Shown: piece after piece, positions 46,129 through 54,941 of the stretch
How positions within the stretch are numbered: the stretch's first letter is position 1
How the letters are laid out: each line of letters opens with the position of its first letter
Assembly (NCBI RefSeq): GCF_003352465.1
Contig: NZ_CP031153.1
Span: 3,992,001 to 4,056,000 of the forward strand
DNA length: 64,000 nt
Direction of reading: 5' to 3'
DNA from: Kordia sp. SMS9
GTDB taxonomy: Bacteria; Bacteroidota; Bacteroidia; Flavobacteriales; Flavobacteriaceae
The notes under the pieces: model-generated
The model's database searches: none
The model's input: only the letters and a program-made list of their open reading frames with translations
What the model was told of the DNA's origin: nothing
Translations under genes and position numbers: made by a program

Positions 46129-46743
46129 TTAGATATTATTGATGATTTCCTGCATTTCAGACATTGAAATTCCATGCGCATCAGAAACATTCCAGTTGTT
46201 ATCTTTACTCAGAGTAACGAGAATTCCATCATATTGGGCTTCAAATCTTTGAAAAAACATGATCGTGGCTTCTTCTCTGGAAAGTGTATTTTGAGAATAA
46301 TAAATGATCAGTCCGTCATCTATGGGTTCATAATAACATTCTTTGGGACCATAAGAATTTTCATAGCTGCGATATTCTTCTCTTTTTCTTTTTTTAATAT
46401 AACTCGCATCCGCTTTTTGTTCATAACCTCTGTAACTTCTTAGAAATACCGTAGATGAAGGTTCATATATATTAGGATGATATCTTGTCACTGTAAGTTT
46501 ATCACCAGCACTCGAAAAAGCAAATTCTCTTGGATCAGCTGCGTTGTATTCAATAGAAGCTTTAGCAAAGGTGGTATTTATACTGATAATAAATAATTCT
46601 TTGGGATTCCAATAGAGGATGCGATCTTGAATAATCTTTTCGCAATTGCGAATAAAAATCGGATCATCACCTTCAACTATTGATAAAAAATCCATTATAA
46701 ATTTATTATTTAGTTTTATGACTGTTTTCAAATTATCTCCCAA
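46129..46743 (-). CDS. Hypothetical cytoplasmic protein
   Basis: 204 residues with no signal peptide or membrane helix. It starts MGDNLKTVIKLNNKFIMDFL and has a mixed alpha/beta pattern, with a basic segment in the middle (YIKKRKREEYRSYENSYG). I recognise no family or catalytic motif. The neighbouring genes, an OsmC fusion on the other strand and a secreted haloperoxidase-like gene, suggest no shared role. Confidence 0.7.
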   Translation of the reverse strand: MGDNLKTVIKLNNKFIMDFLSIVEGDDPIFIRNCEKIIQDRILYWNPKELFIISINTTFAKASIEYNAADPREFAFSSAGDKLTVTRYHPNIYEPSSTVFLRSYRGYEQKADASYIKKRKREEYRSYENSYGPKECYYEPIDDGLIIYYSQNTLSREEATIMFFQRFEAQYDGILVTLSKDNNWNVSDAHGISMSEMQEIINNI

Positions 46744-46904
46744 TTGAATTTTATGTTTATATTTTGTAAAAGATTTTTAGGTGTGAAGTTATTAATTTGG
46801 AGTCTATTTTTTATGAATAAACACGCAAGCTGACCATTTGAAAAGCACTAGAAGGTTAGTCCATACTGTAAGTGATTGTTGCTTATGTATGAACAGGTTG
46901 AAAA

Positions 46905-49085
46905 TTAGTTCTTTATCACTTTCGCTTGAAGCAAGATTTTCCCAACAGCATCATACGCTTTTACAAAGTAAATTCCTGCTTGCAAATTGGGCAATTCCAT
47001 TGTTTTTTGGGTGGAATTGATGGTTTCTGTTACTAACAATTGTCCTTGAATATTGTATAATTTTACGGTAGAAACAAGCTCGTTTTCTGTTTGAATCGTC
47101 AGTTGATTGGTGAACGGAATTGGATAGATTTTTATCGTATTTGCCGTAAATTCTGTTGTGCTTAAAGTTCCGTTAAAATATTGATTGGCTTTGTTGAAGG
47201 CATCAACTCCAATCTGAATTCCAATTTCTCGTCCGCGAATGTCGTCGATTGGTGGATGGATTCCGCCCCAAATTCTGGATAAACTTGTTTGGTCAGAAGC
47301 ATCACGATAGGTTGCCCATTGCAAGGTGAAAGGCGCACTTGGTCCTTTTTCAAAGACTAAAAAGTTGTCTTGTGGAATGTAGAACGTTCCCATTCCGCCA
47401 GGAAAAAATTCATCTCCCGTGAGTAATGTTAATACTTCTGCTGCTGCTCTTGAGAAGGTAGAATGTCCTGAGAGATATCCTGCAAAAGGCGGCGTTACAA
47501 AGGTTCCACGTTGATATGGCCACCATTTTGTTGCTAAAATCCAATCGACACCTGCAATATCTTGTGTAGGATCGTTGATGTAATCAGGACCTTTCCAAGC
47601 GTATACTTTTACTTTTCCAACGTTTTCATCGTTGGTTCCTGCCAACGGATCGCCTGTTTGTATGAGTTCTATATAGTTGGGAATTAACGGCAAACCGTGC
47701 GGATCATAGTTGGGAAGCGCAGCATCTGAACTTTGACCTTTTCCAGCCATATACCGAATGGCAGAAATTGGGCGTACATAATCGTAATAACCTTTTATTC
47801 CCCAGGTATTTACAGCTGCGTCATGCATCGCGCCGCCGAGCGCCAAGTAACATTTTACATCCCATTCTAAATCGCTCAAAATTGGTCCAGAACCGTTCAA
47901 GCGTTTTTCTACCATTGGATGATCGCTCACATAGTTCATGATGGTAAACCAGTGTCCTGGCGGTGTTTCTGAATCGGGTCCATCTGCCCAAAATTCTGCT
48001 AAAACCCGTGCATAATCTGCTCTTTTTACAAGTTGTGGTGTGTAGGGTTGATTCGTCACCGGATTTATAGCATGTCCCGTACTAGGATCGCCACCTTGAT
48101 AGATGTCATAAAATGCTTGATATTCTTGAAAGGTTTGTGGAAATGCGGTCGTTGGTAAGTTTCCAATCGCGCCAGGCGAAATATCAATCATCGTATTGTC
48201 AGCAGGATCTAAGTGTGATGACCATAATGAAACCAACGCAAAATGCCACTTATACGGATCATCAATACCATTTTCATTTGAGTTTTGAATGTACGCTGGA
48301 GGTCCTGGATCGTTGTATACATAACAATCAAATCCTTCATTGATGATTTGCAAGTTTTCTGCTTTTAGCGCAAAAGGCGTTACTTCTCCCCATTCAGGAC
48401 TTAGAAACGACGGTACGTTTAACGGATATACGTTGTTACTCTGATCAATATACACATCAAACGCCAATGGTTGCCATCTATCAGGATTGATATCGTTGGT
48501 ATTTTCATAGATTTCAAGAATTAACGGACTGTTTATCGGTTGATAGTGCTCGTTTGCATAATCATTTTGTTCATTTGCACCATCTTGCAATCCAAATGCA
48601 ATGATTTCATTCGCCATGTGATTTCCTAGTGCAGCATAAGATCCTGAACTGTAATCCGTAGATGAAAAATTCACATCATATCCATACGATTCAAACAGTG
48701 TTTGAAAGCTCGGTAGGGAAGTGGCGGATCCTGGAGAATTGGCAAAACGATGTGTTAACAGGCGATACATTGCATAACTGATCACTTCGTGTCGTGCCGC
48801 TTCTATGTTCGTTGGTGAAGCAATTCCGTTGAAGGTACTTGTGTAATTCCCATAGGTTTTTCCTAAAAAGACCGTTTCCACATTCGCATCAAAAACAGCC
48901 CAGGCATCATACATAATAACGGAACTGTGAAATAAATTTCGCGCATGCACAGTGGGACGTGCAAAATCATTACGAATGGCACTTAATAATTCTTCGTTCC
49001 AATCGCGTGCTACGGAATGTTGCGCTTGAACTATAGGAATACAGAGGAATAGGCTTAGAAAAGCCGCTGCAAGAATCTTTTTCAT
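46905..49085 (-). CDS. T9SS-secreted vanadium-dependent haloperoxidase/PAP2-like protein
   Basis: 726 residues. Signal peptide (cut after VQAQ). The vanadate/phosphate-binding motifs of the acid phosphatase/haloperoxidase superfamily appear as GYLSGHSTFSRAAAE (catalytic His) and GGIHPPIDDIRGREIG (binding His and Arg), with a Lys in WPYQRGT-adjacent TKWW as candidate. A type IX secretion sorting domain ends the protein (IYPIPFTNQL ... AGIYFVKAYDAVGK). It may be a bromo/iodoperoxidase or a secreted phosphatase; sequence does not decide. Confidence 0.88.
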   Translation of the reverse strand: MKKILAAAFLSLFLCIPIVQAQHSVARDWNEELLSAIRNDFARPTVHARNLFHSSVIMYDAWAVFDANVETVFLGKTYGNYTSTFNGIASPTNIEAARHEVISYAMYRLLTHRFANSPGSATSLPSFQTLFESYGYDVNFSSTDYSSGSYAALGNHMANEIIAFGLQDGANEQNDYANEHYQPINSPLILEIYENTNDINPDRWQPLAFDVYIDQSNNVYPLNVPSFLSPEWGEVTPFALKAENLQIINEGFDCYVYNDPGPPAYIQNSNENGIDDPYKWHFALVSLWSSHLDPADNTMIDISPGAIGNLPTTAFPQTFQEYQAFYDIYQGGDPSTGHAINPVTNQPYTPQLVKRADYARVLAEFWADGPDSETPPGHWFTIMNYVSDHPMVEKRLNGSGPILSDLEWDVKCYLALGGAMHDAAVNTWGIKGYYDYVRPISAIRYMAGKGQSSDAALPNYDPHGLPLIPNYIELIQTGDPLAGTNDENVGKVKVYAWKGPDYINDPTQDIAGVDWILATKWWPYQRGTFVTPPFAGYLSGHSTFSRAAAEVLTLLTGDEFFPGGMGTFYIPQDNFLVFEKGPSAPFTLQWATYRDASDQTSLSRIWGGIHPPIDDIRGREIGIQIGVDAFNKANQYFNGTLSTTEFTANTIKIYPIPFTNQLTIQTENELVSTVKLYNIQGQLLVTETINSTQKTMELPNLQAGIYFVKAYDAVGKILLQAKVIKN

Positions 49086-49142
49086 TGTTGGGTTGATCGA
49101 GGTTTCGCTGTAAACTTAGGCAAAAGATTGTTTTTTTACAAA

Positions 49143-50357
49143 CTATGTGGTTGACAATGAAGCGGTTTTTGTTACTTTTTTCAGGATGACTAAAATTAAT
49201 AATGAGCCAATTCCGCATACAAGAAAGCCTAAAAATAGAGGAGAAGCCGTGGTTTTTATGAAACTTCCAATGTATGTAGCTATTGGAACTGCCATGATTG
49301 TGGAGACGAAACCATTGATAGCAGCACCAACTCCAGCGATATGTCCCACAGGTTGCATGGCTAACGAGCGTAAATTCCCAAAAAGGAATCCTATAGAGAA
49401 AAACTGAATTCCAAAGAAAGCTACTAAGGTATATACAGTTGGATTTGGTTTTCCGTAAAAGAAAAGTATGTATATGAGCGGAATCGTGGTGAATACTAGT
49501 AAGAACGCGCGTACTAATTTGTACATGCCGTATTTTAAGACAAATTTTCCGTTGAGAAACGTGGCAAAACCTACCGAAATTGCCAATGCTGCAAAGATGT
49601 ATGGAAATTCTTCTACCAAACCGTATTGGTTTTGAAAGATGTCTTGCGAAGCACTTAAATACACCATGAACGAACCTGTAATCAACCCGGAAATTAATGT
49701 GAATGCAATAGAGGTTTTGAATTTAAAAAATTCTTTTAAACCATTGATAAATAATTCTTTAGACAGCTTTATTTTATGCTCTGGATGAAGTGTTTCGGGT
49801 TGTCGTTTCCAGAGCCAAATCATGATGACGGCGCCAAAAATTAATTGTCCGTTGAAGATGGATTTCCAGCCGAATGTATCGAGAAGAAGCTTTCCTAAAG
49901 CAGGAGCGACTACAGGTACTAAGATGAAAATCGCCACGATAAACGACATGATTTTTGCCATATAATCGCCGCTAAAACTATCGCGAACCATGGCAATACT
50001 GATGGTTCTTGGGGCTGATAATCCGATGCCTTGTAGAATGCGTCCAACAATCATCATTTCTAGACTTTGCGCCATGACACAGAGAAAACTTGCCAGTACG
50101 AATAACGTAAATCCCATGTAAATGATGGGTTTTCGTCCGATACTGTCGGAAAGTGGTCCAAAAATCAATTGTCCGAAACCTAAACCTAAGAAAATCATGG
50201 TGATTAGTTTTTGATTCTGTGTGGCGTTTGTTGTACCGATAGAGACACCAATTGCTTCTAAGGCTGGTAAAATTGCGTCAATGGACAGTGCGACAATCGA
50301 CATCAGCGATGCCATCAGGATGATAAATTCGGTTTGCGATTGCTTTTTTGAAATCAT
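49143..50357 (-). CDS. Bcr/CflA-type MFS drug exporter
   Basis: 404 residues with twelve hydrophobic helices. The MFS motif A reads GPLSDSIGRKPIIYMG and is followed by the motif with GRILQGIGLSAPRTISIA, typical of the Bcr/CflA drug-resistance subfamily. It should export small toxic compounds using the proton gradient at the inner membrane. Length is normal. It is the last normal gene before the two-cassette island that begins near 50.8 kb. Confidence 0.92.
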   Translation of the reverse strand: MISKKQSQTEFIILMASLMSIVALSIDAILPALEAIGVSIGTTNATQNQKLITMIFLGLGFGQLIFGPLSDSIGRKPIIYMGFTLFVLASFLCVMAQSLEMMIVGRILQGIGLSAPRTISIAMVRDSFSGDYMAKIMSFIVAIFILVPVVAPALGKLLLDTFGWKSIFNGQLIFGAVIMIWLWKRQPETLHPEHKIKLSKELFINGLKEFFKFKTSIAFTLISGLITGSFMVYLSASQDIFQNQYGLVEEFPYIFAALAISVGFATFLNGKFVLKYGMYKLVRAFLLVFTTIPLIYILFFYGKPNPTVYTLVAFFGIQFFSIGFLFGNLRSLAMQPVGHIAGVGAAINGFVSTIMAVPIATYIGSFIKTTASPLFLGFLVCGIGSLLILVILKKVTKTASLSTT

Positions 50358-51386
50358 TTTGCAAAAGTACGGCTTCTTAGGGAGAAAAATGTTTTTTTAG
50401 AGTTTGACTTTTTTTAGATTCTAGCGTCAAGATTGCTTTGCGTCAACAGGTTCAGCACAAGTGTTTTTGGAGTCTGTTTTTTTGTTTTGATGACTTTATT
50501 ATTATACGTTAGCTTTTTATTGCGACAATTTTAATTAAACCAATTTGTCTATAAAATACAATATCATAGAGAACTAGAGGATTCATAGTTTAGGATGGTG
50601 TGTGTTTATAATGGTATTCTTGAAATATTCTATTTAACATAATATAAATTATGGCACAAATACTATATATCGTAAAATAGCACAATTCCCGTATTTGTAA
50701 ACCATAATGATATTATGCTAAATATCCCAGAACCTTTGTATTTGCTACTAGAATCATTGTGCTTGGGTTTTAACCTTTATTTAATTGGAACGCTTCGCTA
50801 CATTATTCTTTGTCCCATAATTTGTCGTTATGCAAAATTGCCGCGCTCAAATGCTCGATTGCTTTCATAAAATCAAATTGTTATTACAATTTATTTTATA
50901 CGCAATTTTCCAACGCTTTCCAGCCGCACAAAAGCTACTTTAGAAATTTTATTTAAATGTTCCGTTATACGAGAATCTTTCCGTTAGAAAAAGTTTTATG
51001 ACCTGTACGTTAGCTTGCCGCATACTTATAAAAATTTTCTACGAAGAATTTTATATAACTATGCTAACTGTTTGTTTTCATAAAAACCTTTTTGGTTTTT
51101 CGTTATGTTAAATAGCTTTTGAGTTTAATGAGAACCTTTAGCAGTTTTTTATTTTGTCTTTTTCTTGATAAAAAGAAACAAAAATCAAGACTTCAGAATA
51201 CTTTGGAAACAATTACGGCTCGTTCGCTATATTCTAGAAGCGTTTTGAGTTCTTTAGCTTGTTTTGGATTTCGATTAAAATACAGAGTTCTCAATGACAA
51301 TATTGCTTCATCTCTAGAATATGGACGCTCACTCGCCTATTGTTTTCGCCAAAGTTTTCTGAGGTCGCTAAAGTTTCGATTGAAAT
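50358..51386. other. Long intergenic stretch at the left end of cassette A
   Basis: About 1 kb without a convincing gene. It holds the left copy of the 31-bp repeat R (50809-50839). Part of the segment after 51119 is open for 93 codons on the plus strand, but the translation lacks features of a protein and it overlaps the XRE gene on the other strand. Confidence 0.6.
50809..50839. repeat. Direct repeat R, left copy
   Basis: 31 bases, beginning TTTGTCCCATAATTTGTCGT, identical to 54166-54196. The spacing is 3357 bp. The two copies mark the left ends of cassettes A and B. Confidence 0.93.
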
Positions 51387-51596
51387 TTATTCTTTTGTAG
51401 AAACTAATAGTTCTCGAATATCCACATCTAGGATTTCTGCGATCTTTTTTAAATCCTTTAAATGTGGTTGGGATTTGTTATTGCAAAATGCAGTTACAGA
51501 AGTTGTGCTTTTTCCAAGTGATTCCGCAAGCCAAACTTGCGATTTTCCTTGAATTACTAATACTTCTTTGATTCTATTTATTCTTTCTACTGCCAT
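51387..51596 (-). CDS. XRE-family regulator of cassette A
   Basis: 69 residues, a single helix-turn-helix domain: QVWLAESLGKSTTSVTAFCN is the HTH core, followed by QPHLKDLKKIAEILDVDIREL. It is like phage Cro/CI-type repressors. It is divergent from the 65-residue protein gene, with 192 very AT-rich bases between. AAGTTTA half-sites at 51648 and 51702 and an inverted TAAACTT at 51673 are candidate operators. It is not closely related to the XRE protein at 54583-54804. Confidence 0.88.
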   Translation of the reverse strand: MAVERINRIKEVLVIQGKSQVWLAESLGKSTTSVTAFCNNKSQPHLKDLKKIAEILDVDIRELLVSTKE

Positions 51597-51788
51597 ATTT
51601 ATTACTGTATTCTTCTCTAAATATATAACACATTCTTAATAAAACATAAGTTTAGATTACATTTTATTAATTTAAACTTGTGTTTTTGAAAATTAAATTA
51701 TAAGTTTACATTAAATTTATGTAAGTATAAATTATATAAATATAATCTTTTATTAAATATTTATTGTTTAAAATTAATTTCAAACTTT

Positions 51789-51986
51789 ATGCCATATCCT
51801 AAATATACAAAAGCTGACTTAGAGAAAATCGTTTATACACAATTAGATAACTTGAATGCAATTCACGATTTATTACGCATTATGAAAATTCAAAATGAGC
51901 TTATTGAGAATGCTAATAAGAAACTCAAAGATGAAATCATTGATTTTAAGAAACGTGTTAATTATGGTACTGGGAAGTTTGAGTGA
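51789..51986 (+). CDS. 65-residue coiled-coil protein, copy 1
   Basis: 65 residues, all alpha-helical, starting MPYPKYTKADLEKIVYTQLD and ending KKRVNYGTGKFE. Residues 10-50 have heptad-like Leu/Ile spacing (LDNLNAIHDLLRIMKIQNELI), suggesting a coiled-coil oligomer. It differs from the product at 54942-55139 by one residue (Tyr3 to Phe3), while the DNA differs at about a dozen mostly silent positions. Each copy is divergent from an unrelated XRE gene. I know no family for it. Confidence 0.85.
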   Translation: MPYPKYTKADLEKIVYTQLDNLNAIHDLLRIMKIQNELIENANKKLKDEIIDFKKRVNYGTGKFE

Positions 51987-52055
51987 GAGGGACTCTTTTT
52001 ATCTTAAAAATTTATTACAATATGACATGATTCTAGATAGATTTGAATTAAGTAA

Positions 52056-52805
52056 TTATAATTTTGATTCTTTAAATATTTTATCGTCTCCAATACTATA
52101 TATTAATTGCCCTACTGATCTAACATATTTCAAAGGAATCTTAGGGTTATTAATATCTTTTCCTCCATCTCTATGCCATTTTTCTTCCCATTTTGAATAA
52201 TAAGGCTCTATATCTTTTGGTTTCAATCTATAAATCTCAATAATTTCTATTCCTTCATAAACAGCAAAAATCCAATCTACTTTTCTATATTTTTCAATAA
52301 TAGTTGGATTCATATGATGATGCGTAGAAAAACTTTTTGTTAACTTTATATTTACAGATTTTAATTCATATTCATTTCCATCTTTATCAACAGCATCATT
52401 TCCTTCTCTTCCAGGTAAATCTTTTAATCCAGTAATTAAAAGAACTTGTAATAACTTACCACCATTATCTTGAAATATGTCATTTATCCCATTAGTTTTT
52501 TCAGCTAGTCTTTGAAACTTTCTAATACTTGGAAATAAATGATTTAACTCGTCTATTGGGCTTCTATTTACTTGTTTTATTAGCAAATCTTGAATTTCTA
52601 TTCCTAGTGCTTCAGATATTTTTATTAACACACCTAATGTAACATTATGTTTTGAATTTTCAATGTACCCAATGTAAGTTCTATCTATGTCAGCCAAGTG
52701 AGCTAACTCTTCTTGGGTTAAACCAATTTCTTTTCTGTAATAAATAATATTTTCAGCTATTATATCCTGAAAATACTGAAGTTTATCAGGATTTTCTTTA
52801 CTCAT
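52056..52805 (-). CDS. pvuIIR: PvuII-like restriction endonuclease fused to controller HTH
   Basis: 249 residues. Residues 10-76 are an XRE-type helix-turn-helix ([19 protein letters not shown]) of the kind found in C (controller) proteins. Residues 82-240 match R.PvuII almost from end to end: [29 protein letters not shown] and [24 protein letters not shown]. The catalytic triad of PvuII (Asp58, Glu68, Lys70) is retained as Asp137, Glu147 and Lys149, and the His pair that reads the site as His163-164. The recognition site is thus expected to be CAGCTG. The nuclease is probably active as a dimer, and its HTH part probably regulates the system from palindromes in the divergent promoter. Confidence 0.93.
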   Translation of the reverse strand: MSKENPDKLQYFQDIIAENIIYYRKEIGLTQEELAHLADIDRTYIGYIENSKHNVTLGVLIKISEALGIEIQDLLIKQVNRSPIDELNHLFPSIRKFQRLAEKTNGINDIFQDNGGKLLQVLLITGLKDLPGREGNDAVDKDGNEYELKSVNIKLTKSFSTHHHMNPTIIEKYRKVDWIFAVYEGIEIIEIYRLKPKDIEPYYSKWEEKWHRDGGKDINNPKIPLKYVRSVGQLIYSIGDDKIFKESKL

Positions 52806-52965
52806 ACTTAGTATTTGTCAATTAAAAATTGTTACATACAAAGTTCACTAAGTATAATGTTATCCACCACCGAATATATTCGGAATTTATAAAATAAAAA
52901 TATTAACTTTTCCGAATATTTTCGGTTATGTTTTTTATATATTTGCAGCAAATTGTATTTAACAA
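52806..52965. promoter_or_regulatory. Divergent restriction-modification promoter with two operators
   Basis: CCGAATATATTCGG at 52870-52883 is a perfect palindrome, and CCGAATATTTTCGG at 52912-52925 is a near copy 42 bp away (four helical turns). TATATTTG at 52938-52945 is the TAnnTTTG element for the methyltransferase gene. On the other strand GAACTTTG, complementary to about 52838-52845, is a seven-of-eight match for the nuclease gene. Each palindrome lies upstream of one of these elements, close to its -33 region. They are the likely controller binding sites. Confidence 0.75.
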
Positions 52966-53961
52966 ATGTTTGAAAGACTAGACTATACTTACAAAACTGA
53001 ATTAGGAAGAACTTTTTGTGGAGATTCATTGGAATTAATCCCACAATTAGAAGATGAGAGTATTGACCTTGTAATGACAAGTCCTCCATTTGCATTATTA
53101 AGGAAGAAAGAATATGGAAATAAGGATCAACATGAATATGTTGAGTGGTTAGCTAAATTTGGAGAACTAATTATGCCAAAACTCAAGGAAAATGGAAGCT
53201 TAGTTATTGATTTAGGCGGTGCATATAGAAAAGGTTTTCCAACACGCAGTTTGTATAATTTCAGAGTACTTATTCATTTTTGTGATACATTAGGTTATCA
53301 TTTAGCAGAAGAATTTTTTTGGTATAATCCATCTAAACTACCTGGTCCGATAGAATGGGTTAATAAAAGAAAAATAAGAACTAAAGATTCTGTAAATACT
53401 GTATGGTGGTTTTCAAAAACAGAATTCCCTAAAGCAGATATTCGAAAAGTATTAGTTCCTTATAGTGATAGAATGAAAAAATTGATAAAAAACCCAGATA
53501 AATATTATAAACCAGCTGTTAGACCTTCAGGACATAGTATAGGAAAAAGTTTTGGAAATGATAATGGTGGGGCAATTCCGTCTAATTTATTATCAATTTC
53601 AAATTCAGAATCTAATTCTAAGTATATGGCACATTGCAAATTACTTAAAATCAAAGGGCATCCTGCTCGTTTTCCTTCAAAGCTTCCAGAGTTTTTTATT
53701 AACTTTTTAACAGACGAAGAAGATATTGTTTTAGACATTTTTGGAGGCTCAAATACAACAGGAGAAGCTGCTGAAAGACTAAACCGAAAATGGTTATCAT
53801 TTGAAATGGATCGAAATTATGTAGCTAATTCAATTTTTCGATTTTTAGAAAAAGATTATTCTGAAAAAGAGCTTAGATATATTCATGATAAAATTCTTTC
53901 AAAAAAGCCTGTTGATTTAACAACTACTCTGATTAATGAAATGAATACTTTGATTAAATAA
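52966..53961 (+). CDS. pvuIIM: PvuII-like DNA (cytosine-N4) methyltransferase
   Basis: 331 residues that match M.PvuII over the whole length. Catalytic motif IV is TSPPF (38-42), and the AdoMet-binding motif I is near the C-terminus (DIFGGSNTTG, about 258-267), the order of beta-class enzymes. Shared landmarks are RKKEYGN, NPSKLPGPIEWVNKRK, AVNTVWWFSKTE-like SVNTVWWFSKTE and HPARFPSKLPEFF. It should methylate CAGCTG to give N4-methylcytosine and protect the host. It is divergent from the nuclease gene and slightly more AT-rich than neighbours outside the island. Confidence 0.95.
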   Translation: MFERLDYTYKTELGRTFCGDSLELIPQLEDESIDLVMTSPPFALLRKKEYGNKDQHEYVEWLAKFGELIMPKLKENGSLVIDLGGAYRKGFPTRSLYNFRVLIHFCDTLGYHLAEEFFWYNPSKLPGPIEWVNKRKIRTKDSVNTVWWFSKTEFPKADIRKVLVPYSDRMKKLIKNPDKYYKPAVRPSGHSIGKSFGNDNGGAIPSNLLSISNSESNSKYMAHCKLLKIKGHPARFPSKLPEFFINFLTDEEDIVLDIFGGSNTTGEAAERLNRKWLSFEMDRNYVANSIFRFLEKDYSEKELRYIHDKILSKKPVDLTTTLINEMNTLIK

Positions 53962-53962
53962 T

Positions 53963-54120
53963 CCATTCCACAACTATTCCACTTCGCTCCTACGTCACTT
54001 GTGTAAAAATTGTTCCATTACCTTTCGTGAAGAAACTTTTTGGTAATAACTTTTTTAAAATGTGAAGTATAAACTTTGCTTTTTCTCTAAGCAAAGTAAC
54101 ATAACGCGAGAACATTATAA
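53963..54120. repeat. Repeat Q, copy 1 (right end of cassette A)
   Basis: About 158 bases beginning CCATTCCACAACTATTCC and ending near AACATTATAA. It aligns with 57000-57179 along its length (shared TCCATTACCTTTC, GAAGAAACT-like AAAGAAACT, AAAGTAAC-like segments), with about 70% similarity. It lies two bases after the methyltransferase stop. Confidence 0.85.
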
Positions 54121-54165
54121 CACAAATGTATACTGTTAGTAAAATGGCGAATTTTTAGTTAAACA

Positions 54166-54196
54166 TTTGTCCCATAATTTGTCGTTATGCAAAATT
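54166..54196. repeat. Direct repeat R, right copy (left end of cassette B)
   Basis: 31 bases identical to 50809-50839. It lies 46 bases after repeat Q copy 1. Confidence 0.93.
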
Positions 54197-54214
54197 ACTC
54201 GGAGCATTTCTATT

Positions 54215-54553
54215 TTATAATTTATTAATCCAAAGATATCTAAACCTTAAAGTTTTATATTTCATTAAGTTCCCTGGATAAATTCCTGTATACCAAGTAT
54301 CACAATATTGTTTATATACTTTGTTTTGTAATTTAAAACTTTGATTCATCCATATGCTCTCATCATAGACTAAATCTTCAAACCCTTTATATGCAATGAC
54401 ATCATAATCTGCAGCATAATTAAAATTAGATAATTCTCCAACAACTTTATCTTCATATTCGATGAACCAACCATAATTCCTTCCAAAATTTGATTTTTTC
54501 AGTTCTTTTTTATCTCGATACCATTTAGTTATTTTTGAATATATACTTTTCAT
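54215..54553 (-). CDS. Hypothetical 112-residue protein of cassette B
   Basis: 112 residues, no signal peptide or membrane helix, with many Tyr and Trp. It starts MKSIYSKITKWYRDKKELKK and has a beta-rich middle (YGWFIEYEDKVVGELSN). I recognise no family. It lies between repeat R and the XRE gene in the same direction, 29 bases from the latter, and may form an operon with it. An immunity or accessory role is possible but not shown. Confidence 0.7.
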   Translation of the reverse strand: MKSIYSKITKWYRDKKELKKSNFGRNYGWFIEYEDKVVGELSNFNYAADYDVIAYKGFEDLVYDESIWMNQSFKLQNKVYKQYCDTWYTGIYPGNLMKYKTLRFRYLWINKL

Positions 54554-54582
54554 TACTAAAGCTTTATATAATCTTTTAAGAA

Positions 54583-54804
54583 TTAGCTTTCGTCTTTTAA
54601 TTTAAGGTCTGCGCAAATTTCTTTGAAGATATCACAAGGATCAACGTCAATAGCTAAAGCAATTAGATATAATTCATCAGCTCTAAGCTTCGTTTTTTTG
54701 TTGTTAGCCAATTCACTAAGTCTAGTTTTACTAATTCCTGTTTTTCTAGCAACATCGGAACGATTCACTGATTTCTTTGATAAGAATAAACCTAATTCGG
54801 TCAT
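54583..54804 (-). CDS. XRE-family regulator of cassette B
   Basis: 73 residues. An HTH core (RSDVARKTGISKTRLSELAN) and helices to IDVDPCDIFKEI make a complete small XRE repressor. It is not a close relative of the regulator at 51387-51596. It is divergent from the second 65-residue gene. Three copies of a TCTGATTTTANGAAC-like motif in the shared 137-bp promoter region are candidate operators. Confidence 0.88.
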   Translation of the reverse strand: MTELGLFLSKKSVNRSDVARKTGISKTRLSELANNKKTKLRADELYLIALAIDVDPCDIFKEICADLKLKDES

Positions 54805-54941
54805 TATTGTCTGATTTTAAGAACATAAATTTACATAATAAGATAAATTATTCTGATTTTATGAACTATTGATTTTTATTTTATCCGTATTTATGTATAT
54901 TTGTTCTGATAATCGGAATATTTAATCTTAAAACAAGAACA
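54805..54941. promoter_or_regulatory. Divergent promoter of cassette B with iterated operator-like motif
   Basis: TCTGATTTTAAGAACA (54810-54825), TTCTGATTTTATGAAC (54851-54866) and GTTCTGATAATCGGAA (54903-54918) are related, partly palindromic sites. TATATTTG at 54896-54903 is the TAnnTTTG element for the 65-residue protein gene and touches the third site. Confidence 0.65.

Noticed and set aside
51119-51400. Plus-strand 93-codon open frame as a gene
   Set aside because: Composition is low complexity (Ser/Leu/Phe-rich), with no family and overlap with the XRE gene on the other strand. It looks like noncoding DNA.
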